From the NCBI GenBank assembly GCA_021648725.1, contig JAKISF010000013.1:1-64000 (forward strand): 64,000 nt of DNA, written 5' to 3'. Made by a program: the position numbers and the translations under genes. This DNA comes from Bacteroidales bacterium (lineage in GTDB: Bacteria > Bacteroidota > Bacteroidia > Bacteroidales > JAADGE01). The notes under the pieces are model-generated. The model saw only the letters and a list, made by a program, of their open reading frames with translations, searched no databases and had not been told where the DNA came from. The stretch's first letter is position 1, and each line of letters opens with the position of its first letter. Shown piece by piece: positions 18,692-27,472 of this stretch.

Positions 18692-19687
18692 ATGAAACTA
18701 ATTATACCGATGGCAGGAATGGGCAAAAGAATGAGACCACACACTCTCACAATTCCGAAACCTTTAATTCCTATTGCAGGAGAACCGATTGTAAAACGCT
18801 TAGCCGAAGAAATAACAAAAGTATCAAAATCAAAAGTTGAAGAAATTGCGTTTATTATCGGTCGTTTTGGAGAAGAAGTTGAACAAACACTATTAAAAAT
18901 TGCAACAAATCTCGGAGCAGAAGGCAAAATATATTATCAAGAAGAAGCTCTCGGAACAGCCCACGCAATTTATTGTGCAGAACCGTCACTAAACGGAAAA
19001 GTTACGGTTGCTTTTGCTGACACACTTTTTAAAGCAGATTTTGATTTAAATGAAGAAACAGACTCAGTAATTTGGACAAAAAAAGTTGATAACCCCGAAG
19101 CATTCGGAGTTGTTAAAAAAGATGCACAAGGAAATATCACAGATTTTATAGAAAAACCCAAAGAATTTGTTTCAGACGAAGCAATCATAGGAATTTACTA
19201 TTTTAAAGACGGAGAAAATTTAAGAGAAGAACTAAAATATTTAATTGAAAATAACATAAGAGGAAACAACGAATATCAATTAACCGATGTTCTTGAAAAT
19301 ATGAAAAATAAAGGCATCGGTTTTAAATCTGCTACGGTTACTGAGTGGTTAGATTGCGGTAATAAAGATGCAACAGTTCACACAAACCAAAGAATTCTGC
19401 ACCATCTCGGAAACAAAGTTTCAAGCAAAAGCGAGCAAAACTTTTCCGTAATAATAGAACCATGTTTTATTGATGAAGGTGCAATTATAAACAATTCAGT
19501 AGTAGGACCTTATGTTTCAGTAGGAAAAAACACGATAATAAAAAACTCTGTAATCAGCAATTCAATAATACAAACTAATTGTAACATTAAAGAAGCAATC
19601 TTTGCAAATTCAATGATTGGAAACTATGTAAACATTAATAAAGAAAAAGATGATTTCAGCATCGGAGATTACAATTCAATTACCTAA
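18692..19687 (+). CDS. Sugar-phosphate nucleotidyltransferase
   Basis: A 331-residue enzyme with an N-terminal GT-A-like nucleotidyltransferase domain: IIPMAGMGKRMRPHTLTIPKPLIPIAGEP holds the nucleotide loop and catalytic Arg/Lys, with later QEEALGTAHAI, ADTLF and EKPKE motifs. A C-terminal left-handed beta-helix follows (repeated I-x-N-S-V-V pattern, about residues 255-325). It forms an NDP-sugar from NTP and a sugar-1-phosphate; the sugar cannot be told from sequence. In many Bacteroidota it precedes the TPR/DUF4292/EnvC-like genes, as here. Confidence 0.88.
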   Translation: MKLIIPMAGMGKRMRPHTLTIPKPLIPIAGEPIVKRLAEEITKVSKSKVEEIAFIIGRFGEEVEQTLLKIATNLGAEGKIYYQEEALGTAHAIYCAEPSLNGKVTVAFADTLFKADFDLNEETDSVIWTKKVDNPEAFGVVKKDAQGNITDFIEKPKEFVSDEAIIGIYYFKDGENLREELKYLIENNIRGNNEYQLTDVLENMKNKGIGFKSATVTEWLDCGNKDATVHTNQRILHHLGNKVSSKSEQNFSVIIEPCFIDEGAIINNSVVGPYVSVGKNTIIKNSVISNSIIQTNCNIKEAIFANSMIGNYVNINKEKDDFSIGDYNSIT

Positions 19688-19704
19688 TTTAAAATAATAT
19701 AATA

Positions 19705-19736
19705 ATACAATGCTGAAATATATTGTATCATTGTAT
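19705..19736. repeat. Alternative hairpin repeat before the TPR gene
   Basis: ATACAATG (19705-19712) can pair with CATTGTAT (19729-19736), or its first seven bases can pair with ATTGTAT (19722-19728). The two structures are mutually exclusive. It lies 29 bp before the TTG start at 19766. No function is known. Confidence 0.3.
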
Positions 19737-19765
19737 GTTTATTTCAACAAATAATTATTAAAAAT

Positions 19766-21520
19766 TTGAAAAACAAACTATATATATTAGCAATATTTCT
19801 ATTTATTATATCGTCATGTTCACAGCAAAAAAGCGGAATTAAAAAAGATAATAACCCTGAAAAAGACAAACAAAAATTTACATATCTTTTCAGTGAAGCA
19901 AACAAAAACAGATTACTCGGAAATCCGGAAAAAGCAGTTGAACTATACGTTTCGGCAATTGATATAAATCCTAAAAGTGCTGCATCAAATTATTATCTTG
20001 CAAGCATATTTTTATATGAAAAAAAATATAATACAGCTCTAACTTTTGCTGAAAATGCAGTAACCCTTAATTCAGAAAACATTTGGTATAATATTATTAA
20101 AGCCGATATTTTGTCCTTTCAAAATAAAACGGCAGAAGCTATTAATATTTATAATAACATTCAAAAAAAGCAACCGAAAAATGAATTGATTTATAACAGA
20201 ATAATTGATATTCTTATAAACCGAATAAATTTGAATAAAATAAATTCAACAAATATTTCTGTTGTAAAAAACGATTATTTAAAACTAATTAACATTTATT
20301 CCGAAAAACAAACACATTTCGGATATGATACGGAAATTTCATATAACCTGTATAAACTTTATATGGACATTCGAGATTTAAAAAATGCAAAAGAAACACT
20401 TAATGCAATAATAAAAAATGAACCGAATGAACCAAAATATCAAGCATTACTTGCAGAATTTTACTTTTCGCAAAACGAAACAAAAAAAGCTGAAGAAATT
20501 TATAAAAAAATAAAGAAAAATTTTCCGAACGAATCTTCCGTAAAACTCTCTTATGCAATTTTCTGTAAAGTTACCGGAAAACAAAAAGAATATCTAAAAT
20601 TAACCAAAGAACTATTAAGTTCTGATATAGAGCTAAATACAAAAATTAATCTGTTAATTTCCGGGCAATACCCCAACTTTCCGAAGCAACAATATGAGCA
20701 ACTTATAAATGAACTTTACAAACATCATTCTGATGATTTAACAGCAAACACCTTACTTGCAGAGTATTACATTAATGAAGATAAAGAAAAAACAATACCC
20801 TATTTAAAAAAAGCAGTTGAATTAAGTAATTCCGACATTAATTTAATTTTAACATATTTTGAGATTTTATACGACACAAAAAACTTTGAATATTTATATA
20901 ATGAATCAAAAAAGTATTTGGAACAATATCCTAATCTTCCGAAAATATTTCTGTATAACGGATTGTCAGCATACAAAATAGGTAAATTTAACGAAGCAAT
21001 TTTTATATTAGATTCAGGTAAAGATTTAGTAATTGAAAACAATAAATTATTAGTTCAGTTTCATTACTACCTTGCCGAAAGTTTTCATGAAAAAAATGAA
21101 AATAGCAAATCAGACGAGCAATTTGAAAAAACCCTACAAATCAACCCCAAATTTTACTTAGCACTAAATAATTATTCATATTATTTGTCCGAAAGAAACC
21201 AAAATATTGAAAAAGCGTTGCAAATGGCAGAAACGTGTATCAATTATCAAAACAACAACCCTGTTTTTTGTAATACTTATGCAAAAGCACTGTTAAAAAA
21301 TAAAAAATACGATAAAGCCCTTCCATTTTCCGAAAAAGCAATAAATACTATTCCCGATAATGCTGAATTTTTAGAAACTATCGGAGATATTTATTTTGCA
21401 AAAAATAAAAAAGAAAAAGCAAAGGAATTTTGGGAAAAATCTGAAGAAAAAGGAAATACATCAAAAACACTTGAATACAAACTTAAAAATATAAATAAAC
21501 TCACAATTGATGAGTTATAA
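19766..21520 (+). CDS. TPR lipoprotein of an envelope cluster
   Basis: 584 residues starting at TTG 19766, with a lipoprotein signal ending FIISSC. Tetratricopeptide repeats fill nearly the whole mature chain, about ten or more units (for example NPEKAVELYVSAIDINPKSAASNYYLA cut across residues 52-78, and KKYDKALPFSEKAINTIPDNAEFL near the end). No catalytic motif is visible. It is probably a periplasmic scaffold anchored in the outer membrane. The gene is 8 bp before the DUF4292 gene and heads a tight series ending with the EnvC-like protein, which points to cell-wall or envelope assembly. Confidence 0.85.
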   Translation: MKNKLYILAIFLFIISSCSQQKSGIKKDNNPEKDKQKFTYLFSEANKNRLLGNPEKAVELYVSAIDINPKSAASNYYLASIFLYEKKYNTALTFAENAVTLNSENIWYNIIKADILSFQNKTAEAINIYNNIQKKQPKNELIYNRIIDILINRINLNKINSTNISVVKNDYLKLINIYSEKQTHFGYDTEISYNLYKLYMDIRDLKNAKETLNAIIKNEPNEPKYQALLAEFYFSQNETKKAEEIYKKIKKNFPNESSVKLSYAIFCKVTGKQKEYLKLTKELLSSDIELNTKINLLISGQYPNFPKQQYEQLINELYKHHSDDLTANTLLAEYYINEDKEKTIPYLKKAVELSNSDINLILTYFEILYDTKNFEYLYNESKKYLEQYPNLPKIFLYNGLSAYKIGKFNEAIFILDSGKDLVIENNKLLVQFHYYLAESFHEKNENSKSDEQFEKTLQINPKFYLALNNYSYYLSERNQNIEKALQMAETCINYQNNNPVFCNTYAKALLKNKKYDKALPFSEKAINTIPDNAEFLETIGDIYFAKNKKEKAKEFWEKSEEKGNTSKTLEYKLKNINKLTIDEL

Positions 21521-21528
21521 ATGATAAA

Positions 21529-22338
21529 ATGAAAAAAACAAACATTTTTATAATATTAACCTTACTATTTTCTTCATGCGGTATTTTTAAAAAATCGGTA
21601 CAGCCGGAAGACAAGTATGATAATTCTTTTATCGAAAAAATAAAAGTTCAAACAGCACTCGATTCCATTCAAAAGCATTATCCGAAAATCGAAACCTTTT
21701 ATTGCGGATTTACCGGAAACTATGAAAAAAAAGACCAAAAATTACCGCTGAAAGGATTAATTAAAATAAAAACAGATGAATTTATTTGGATTTCCGTAAG
21801 ACCCGTTATGGGAATTGAAATATCAAGAATTTTAATAACACAAGACAGTATCAAAGTAATTGATAAAATAAAAAATGAATATTTTGCAGAAAACATAAAC
21901 TATTTAAAATCAAAAGTCGGCTTTGAACTAAACTACGAAACTATACAAGCAATCTTTTTAAACCGGTTTTTTATTTTTCCGCCCGAAAACAAAATAGAAT
22001 CATATTTTCTAATTAATGTTGAAAACAACAAAACATTAAGTGCAACCGGAATTTTTTCCGGAATGAACATAAGCCACAATACAATTTTTTCCGAAAACAA
22101 CTTTATAATTTATGAAAATAATTTAAAACTGTTTAATAAAAACCAATCGTTGAATATTGCCTATTCAAACTTTCAACCTTTAAATAAAAAAGAATTTCCG
22201 AATACAATTCAAATTATTATTAAAGATGCTGTAAATTTATCAATGTTTAATATTTCTTATAAAAACATTAAAATTAACGAAACAATAAAAGCGTCCTTTA
22301 AAATACCCGAAAATTTTAAACGCGTGAAATTTGAATAA
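21529..22338 (+). CDS. DUF4292 lipoprotein
   Basis: 269 residues with a lipoprotein signal (LLFSSCGIFKK). The mature part matches the DUF4292 family of Bacteroidota. Its antiparallel beta layout (GFTGNYEKKDQKLPLKGLIKIKTDEFIWISVRP) recalls LolA/LolB-like lipid-binding folds, so a part in lipoprotein or lipid transport is possible but unproven. Its 3' end overlaps the next gene by 8 bp, implying translational coupling. Confidence 0.8.
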   Translation: MKKTNIFIILTLLFSSCGIFKKSVQPEDKYDNSFIEKIKVQTALDSIQKHYPKIETFYCGFTGNYEKKDQKLPLKGLIKIKTDEFIWISVRPVMGIEISRILITQDSIKVIDKIKNEYFAENINYLKSKVGFELNYETIQAIFLNRFFIFPPENKIESYFLINVENNKTLSATGIFSGMNISHNTIFSENNFIIYENNLKLFNKNQSLNIAYSNFQPLNKKEFPNTIQIIIKDAVNLSMFNISYKNIKINETIKASFKIPENFKRVKFE

Positions 22339-23452
22339 AAAAACCATCATATATGCGAGCATAATTTTTCTTTTCTTTTGTTTTTCAAAAAAAACATTTG
22401 CCCAATCTAAATTAGAAAAAGCAGAAAAGGAATTAAACAAAGCAAGAAATTTATTAAAATCTCTTGATAAAAAATCTACAAGAACATTCACAAAATTTAA
22501 AATAAGAAAAAAACAAATTGAGCTTCAAGAAAACTTATTAAAAAACATAAAAATAGAAATTAGTAACTTAGAAAAAGAAATTGAAAAAAACACCGAAAGA
22601 AAAGAAGAATTGCAAAAAGAAATTAAAAGACTTCAATCTGAATACGAAGAATTAATTTTATACGCATACAAAACAAGAAAAACCCGAGACAAAACAATGT
22701 ATATTTTTTCTGCAAAAACATTCAGCCAAGCATACAGAAGATTTGTTTATTTACAATATCTCACAGAATATCTCGAGGAAACAACAAAAGATTTAGAGAT
22801 AAAAAACGACAGCATTTCAATCATAAACGAACACTTAATTTCTCAAAAAGACGATAAACTTTTATTAAAAGAAAAACAAACAGACGAACTTATTCGTTTG
22901 AACGAATCAAAAAAAATACTTTCAAATATTTTAAACAACCTTCAAACAAAAAAGGCAGAATTAATTGCCGAAGTAAAAAGAAAAGAAAAAATAGCAGCAT
23001 CTTTAAGAAAGTCTATTAAAAAAAATGTAGGAACAAACACAAGTGCAAAAAAAACAAAACTATCACTAAATTTCGAAAAAAATAAAGGACGTTTCCCGTT
23101 TCCCGTTAAAGGAATTATTACATCTTCTTTCGGAAAACATACTCATTCTGTTCTAAAAAACGTTCAAGTAAATAATGACGGAATTGAAATTGCCTCTGCA
23201 AAAGGCGAAAAAGTAAAAGCAATACATCCCGGAGTTATTTCACAAGTGTTAAAAATACCCGGAGGGCAAAATGCGATTATCATAAAACATGGTCAATATT
23301 ATTCCGTTTATTCAAATATGCAAGATGTGTATGTAAGCAAAGGAGCAAAAGTTAAAAGAGGAGAAGCAATAGGAACCCCGAATGCAAGAATATTAAATTT
23401 TCAAATTTGGTTTCAAAATAAAAAGCTTAATCCTCAAAAATGGTTAAAATAG
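22331..23452 (+). CDS. EnvC-like amidase activator with degenerate M23 domain
   Basis: 373 residues starting at TTG 22331, inside the end of the DUF4292 gene. A signal peptide (to about TFAQ) is followed by a long coiled coil (residues 25-230) and a C-terminal LytM/M23 domain (about 250-373). The metal site is not conserved: the usual HxxxD (H-x-G-x-D) reads NNDGIE and the usual HxH reads YSVYSN. Like EnvC and NlpD, it is therefore probably not an endopeptidase but an activator of a wall amidase at division. The amidase partner is not in the window. Confidence 0.85.
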   Translation: MNKKTIIYASIIFLFFCFSKKTFAQSKLEKAEKELNKARNLLKSLDKKSTRTFTKFKIRKKQIELQENLLKNIKIEISNLEKEIEKNTERKEELQKEIKRLQSEYEELILYAYKTRKTRDKTMYIFSAKTFSQAYRRFVYLQYLTEYLEETTKDLEIKNDSISIINEHLISQKDDKLLLKEKQTDELIRLNESKKILSNILNNLQTKKAELIAEVKRKEKIAASLRKSIKKNVGTNTSAKKTKLSLNFEKNKGRFPFPVKGIITSSFGKHTHSVLKNVQVNNDGIEIASAKGEKVKAIHPGVISQVLKIPGGQNAIIIKHGQYYSVYSNMQDVYVSKGAKVKRGEAIGTPNARILNFQIWFQNKKLNPQKWLK

Positions 23453-23479
23453 AACACAAAATAATATTAAGAACTTAAA

Positions 23480-26400
23480 ATGCAAGCATATAAAAATCTA
23501 ATACAAAAACTTGATATTTTTATAAAAAAGTATTATAAAATCAGGCTTATAAGAGGACTTATTTTGGCATTTACAATACTATTGTCCTTTTATTTGCTAA
23601 TTTCTCTTTCCGAATTTTTCATTCATTTTTCTGTTTTAGGAAGAACAATTATTTTCTTTTTATTAATTTCTGTTTTGTCGGCAATTTCTGTATGGTTTAT
23701 TATAATTCCTGCTTTAAAACTTCTGAAAATAGGAAAAATAATATCTTACAAAGAAGCTTCAAATATTATAAAAAAGCACTTTCCTGAAATAAAAGATAAA
23801 CTTTTGAATGTTCTCGAACTTCATGAGCAAAATAAAGAAAGTGCTCTTGTAACGGCGGCAATAAACCAAAAAGCAGAAAAAATTAAAGTTTTTCCTTTTA
23901 AAAAGGCTGTTCAACATAAAGAAAACATTAAGTATTTGAAATATGCCGTTCCCGTTTTATTAATTTTTATTGCAATACTAACAATTTCTCCCTCTGTTTT
24001 TAAAGAAAGCACAAAAAGAATCGTAAACTATAAACAAGAGTATATTGAACCCGCTCCGTTTTCTTTTATATTGTTAAATGATACACTAAACACAAAAAGA
24101 GGAAATGACTTTACCGTAAAACTAAAAATTAAAGGAGAATATATTCCCGATGAAGTTTTTATAAACTATGCCGGAAATAATTTTTTAATGAAAACCGAGA
24201 AAAACAAAAAAACAGAACATTTTTACGAATTTAAAAACTTAAACAACTCATTAGATTTTTACTTTTCGGCACAAGACATTAAATCAGAAAACTATAAAAT
24301 CCAAGTTTTGCCGTCTCCCACGGTTTTAAATTTTTTTGTAGATATAAATTATCCGGCATATACAGGAGAAAAAGATACAACTTATAATAATATAGGAGAT
24401 ATTGTTGTTCCGTACGGATCAAAACTAAAATGGAAATTTACAACCAAAAATGTAGATTCTCTATACTTGTTTTCAGAAAAAAACAGGATAAAAACAAAAA
24501 AGAGCAATACATTTTTTGAATACAACAAAACTATTTATAACAACTTTAAATATTCTGTTTCTGTTGCAAATAAATATTTTATAAATCGAAATCTAATAAA
24601 CTTTAACATTTCAGTAATCCCCGACCTTTATCCGTCAGTTGCCGTTCAAGAATTAAAAGATACGGCAAACTTTTTTCTTTCATATTTTAAAGGAATTATT
24701 AATGACGATTACGGAATAAAAAAATTAGAATTCAAATTCAGAATTGTTCCTAAAGAAACGGAGGAAGGCGATAAATCACATAAATACGAAACAAACTATT
24801 TACAAATAAACAACAACGAATTAAAGCAAGAGTTTTATTACACGTTTGATTTTAACTCTTTAAATGCAAACGAAAACCAAATTATTCAATATTATTTTCA
24901 AATTTGGGATAACGACGGAGTTTCCGGAAGCAAATCATCTCGAACACATATTATGACCTTTAAAATACCGTCTTTCAAAGAAATTAACGAACTTGAAAAT
25001 GCCGCAGACGAAAACATAAAAGAAAAATTGGACAAAAGCATGAAGCTTGCCGATGAAATCCAAAAAGATCTTCAAAAACTAAGAGAGCGTAATCTTGACG
25101 GAAATACTACCGATTGGGAAAACAAACAAATGCTTGAAAACATTCTTGAAAAACAAGACCTTCTGAAACAACTGACGGAAGAAATTGCTCGCGAAAATGA
25201 AGAAAAAAATAAAATGCACCATAAATTCAACGAGCAAGATGAAGAAATTTTAAAAAAGCAAGAAGAAATTCAAAAGCTTTTAGACGAAATAATGACTGAC
25301 GAACTAAAAGAGCTAATGAAACAACTTCAAGAACTTCAGGAAAAATTCAATGAAAAAATGATGAACCAAATTCTTGAAGAAAACGAATTTTCCTATGAAG
25401 AAATGAAAGAGAGGCTTGACAGGACCAAAGAACTTTTAAAAAGAGAACAGATAGAACAAAAAATTAATAAAACAATTGACGAGCTTAATAAATTATCGGA
25501 AGAACAAAAAGAACTGTCCGAACAAACAAAAAGTAAAGAATTAAATAAAGAAGAACTAAAAAATAAACAAAAAGATATTGAGAAAAAATTCGATGAAATT
25601 CAAGAAGAATATGATAAGGCACAAGAACTGAACAAAGAACTAAAAAGTCCCATGAAACTTGATGATTTTGAAAAGCAGAAACAAGAAATACAAGAAGAGT
25701 TTGAGAAAACAAACTCAAACCTTGAAAAAGGAAAAAAAAGTAAAGCATCAGATTCTCAAAACAGCAACTCTCAAAAAATGAAAAAAATGGCTGACTCTAT
25801 GCAGTCTATGATGCAGGCAAACTCCTCTCAACAACAAGGTGAAGATATTGAAAGTCTGCGAAAAATTCTTGAAAACCTTTTAACATTTTCTTTCAAACAA
25901 GAAGACCTAAAAAACAAATTTAAAAACACAAGAAATTCCGATCCAAAATATATTGAACTTTCAGGCATACAGCTGTCAATGAAAGACGATTTTACGATTA
26001 TAAACGATTCTCTTAAGTCTTTGGCAGAAAGGGTTGCTCCAATATCAAAACCAATTTTAGATGAACTGTATAATATAAACACAAACCTTAGAGAAGTTCC
26101 CAAATACTTAGAAAAAAGAAAAATCGCAAATGCAAAAATACTACAAAACGAGATAATGACATCTTCAAATAACCTGGCACTGCTTTTATCTGAAATTATT
26201 AATCAAATGAAAAAACAACAAAGCGGTAGCGGCTCCGGCGGAGGAAAGTCAAAACCGAAAAAAGGAAAGCAGCAAGCAAAAGATCAAGGAATGCAAGACT
26301 TAAAAGGAATGCAAGAGGGGCTAAAAAAGCAAATGGAACAAATGCTGAAACAAATGAAAGAAGGAAAAGGAAAACCCGGAGGAAAAAGTCAAAACAAGCA

Positions 26401-26812
26401 ATTGGCAAAAATGCTTGCACAACAAGAAATATTCAGGCAAATGATGAAAGATTTAAATGCTCAGTTCTCTTTAAGCCCCGAAACACAAAAACTCCTGAGA
26501 GAAATTGACAAATTAGCGGAAGAAAACCAAAAAGACATTGTTAATAAAAGAATAACTCCCGAACTTTTTGAACGACAAAAAAAGATAGAAACACGTTTGC
26601 TCGAAGCCGAGAATGCTGAGAACAAAAGAAAAACAGAAGACAAAAGAAAATCAACCGAAGGAAAAGACAAGATTTATAAATCTGCCGAAGATGTATTTAA
26701 AAAATCAAAAAAGAACAACTCTTTTAACGAAGACTTATACAGAAAAAACATACAGCTAAATAACTTTTATAAAAAGTTGTATGACGAATATTCAAAGTCA
26801 ATCTCAAATTAA
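23480..26812 (+). CDS. DUF4175 family membrane coiled-coil protein
   Basis: 1110 residues. Two N-terminal membrane helices (about 20-80) and a third near 150-170 precede a beta-rich periplasmic region (about 175-500) and a very long Lys/Glu/Gln coiled coil (about 510-1110) with Met/Gln/Gly-rich stretches such as QQSGSGSGGGKSKPKKGKQQ. This is the DUF4175 architecture of Bacteroidota, whose function is unknown. It starts 27 bp after the EnvC-like gene and probably closes the operon. A parS-like site lies 48 bp after its stop. Confidence 0.85.
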   Translation: MQAYKNLIQKLDIFIKKYYKIRLIRGLILAFTILLSFYLLISLSEFFIHFSVLGRTIIFFLLISVLSAISVWFIIIPALKLLKIGKIISYKEASNIIKKHFPEIKDKLLNVLELHEQNKESALVTAAINQKAEKIKVFPFKKAVQHKENIKYLKYAVPVLLIFIAILTISPSVFKESTKRIVNYKQEYIEPAPFSFILLNDTLNTKRGNDFTVKLKIKGEYIPDEVFINYAGNNFLMKTEKNKKTEHFYEFKNLNNSLDFYFSAQDIKSENYKIQVLPSPTVLNFFVDINYPAYTGEKDTTYNNIGDIVVPYGSKLKWKFTTKNVDSLYLFSEKNRIKTKKSNTFFEYNKTIYNNFKYSVSVANKYFINRNLINFNISVIPDLYPSVAVQELKDTANFFLSYFKGIINDDYGIKKLEFKFRIVPKETEEGDKSHKYETNYLQINNNELKQEFYYTFDFNSLNANENQIIQYYFQIWDNDGVSGSKSSRTHIMTFKIPSFKEINELENAADENIKEKLDKSMKLADEIQKDLQKLRERNLDGNTTDWENKQMLENILEKQDLLKQLTEEIARENEEKNKMHHKFNEQDEEILKKQEEIQKLLDEIMTDELKELMKQLQELQEKFNEKMMNQILEENEFSYEEMKERLDRTKELLKREQIEQKINKTIDELNKLSEEQKELSEQTKSKELNKEELKNKQKDIEKKFDEIQEEYDKAQELNKELKSPMKLDDFEKQKQEIQEEFEKTNSNLEKGKKSKASDSQNSNSQKMKKMADSMQSMMQANSSQQQGEDIESLRKILENLLTFSFKQEDLKNKFKNTRNSDPKYIELSGIQLSMKDDFTIINDSLKSLAERVAPISKPILDELYNINTNLREVPKYLEKRKIANAKILQNEIMTSSNNLALLLSEIINQMKKQQSGSGSGGGKSKPKKGKQQAKDQGMQDLKGMQEGLKKQMEQMLKQMKEGKGKPGGKSQNKQLAKMLAQQEIFRQMMKDLNAQFSLSPETQKLLREIDKLAEENQKDIVNKRITPELFERQKKIETRLLEAENAENKRKTEDKRKSTEGKDKIYKSAEDVFKKSKKNNSFNEDLYRKNIQLNNFYKKLYDEYSKSISN

Positions 26813-26859
26813 TTCATTAAAATTTACCTAACTTATTATAAACCCCCAATTTAAAAACA

Positions 26860-26875
26860 TGTTCCACGTGGAACA
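26860..26875. promoter_or_regulatory. parS-like site 1
   Basis: TGTTCCACGTGGAACA is a perfect 16-bp palindrome identical to the parS form known from Pseudomonas and one symmetric change per arm from the Bacillus consensus TGTTTCACGTGAAACA. ParB binds parS to organise origin-proximal DNA. It lies 14 bp before ybeY, so bound ParB could also affect that promoter. Confidence 0.85.
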
Positions 26876-26889
26876 AAAAACAAACAGGA

Positions 26890-27333
26890 ATGAGCATTAA
26901 TTGTTTTTTCGAAAATATTGAAAGTTTCATCTTAAATAAAAATATATACTCTTGGATTTCTAAAGCAATTGAAAATGAAAATAAACAACCGGGAGAAATA
27001 AATATAATTTTTTGTTCTGACGAACACTTGCTAAAAATGAATATAGAGCATTTAAATCATAATTTCTATACCGATATTATTACTTTTGATTATTCCGAAA
27101 AAGAAATTGTTTCAGGAGATCTGTTCATAAGCAAAGACAGGGTGGGAGAGAACGCAATAAAATTTAATGTTTCTTTTGCCGATGAAATACACAGGGTAAT
27201 TATTCACGGAATTCTTCATTTATGCGGATACAACGATAAAAAAGAGGAGCAAAAAGTGAAGATGCGGGAACGAGAAAACTATTATTTAGGTAAGATTAGC
27301 CAAAAACCTGTAAATCAAAAAAGAAGTGATTAA
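26890..27333 (+). CDS. ybeY: Endoribonuclease/rRNA maturation factor YbeY
   Basis: 147 residues, the full length for the family. YbeY is a metal-dependent RNase for 16S rRNA 3' maturation and ribosome quality control. The motif is HGILHLCGYNDK, with His106 and His110 as metal ligands; the third His of the E. coli motif (GYDH) is Asp116 here, a variant I recall as usual in Bacteroidota. The substrate-binding FYTDIITFDY stretch (residues 59-68) is conserved. It lies between two parS-like sites and just ahead of mnmG. Confidence 0.92.
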   Translation: MSINCFFENIESFILNKNIYSWISKAIENENKQPGEINIIFCSDEHLLKMNIEHLNHNFYTDIITFDYSEKEIVSGDLFISKDRVGENAIKFNVSFADEIHRVIIHGILHLCGYNDKKEEQKVKMRERENYYLGKISQKPVNQKRSD

Positions 27334-27375
27334 TAAAACATTTTGAAATCCCCGGTATATCCGGCTTTCCGGAAG

Positions 27376-27391
27376 TGTTCCACGTGGAACG
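27376..27391. promoter_or_regulatory. parS-like site 2
   Basis: The 14-bp palindrome GTTCCACGTGGAAC, with T before and G after, lies between ybeY and mnmG. It is the same core as sites 1 and 3. Confidence 0.82.
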
Positions 27392-27425
27392 TTTTAAGAA
27401 CACAAAAATAATAATTTAGTTTTTT

Positions 27426-27446
27426 AAAACCGGCTTTGTCGGTTTT
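27426..27446 (+). terminator. Weak hairpin terminator after ybeY
   Basis: AAAACCG (27426-27432) pairs with CGGTTTT (27440-27446) around a 7-nt loop, followed by TC and TTA. The U-tract is mostly inside the stem, so termination may be partial. Confidence 0.45.
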
Positions 27447-27448
27447 CT

Positions 27449-27456
27449 TATATTTG
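27449..27456 (+). promoter_or_regulatory. Candidate -7 box for mnmG
   Basis: TATATTTG fits TAnnTTTG and lies 16 bp before the mnmG ATG, directly after the hairpin. No clear -33 element was identified. Confidence 0.4.
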
Positions 27457-27472
27457 CAAAAAAGATTTAAAG

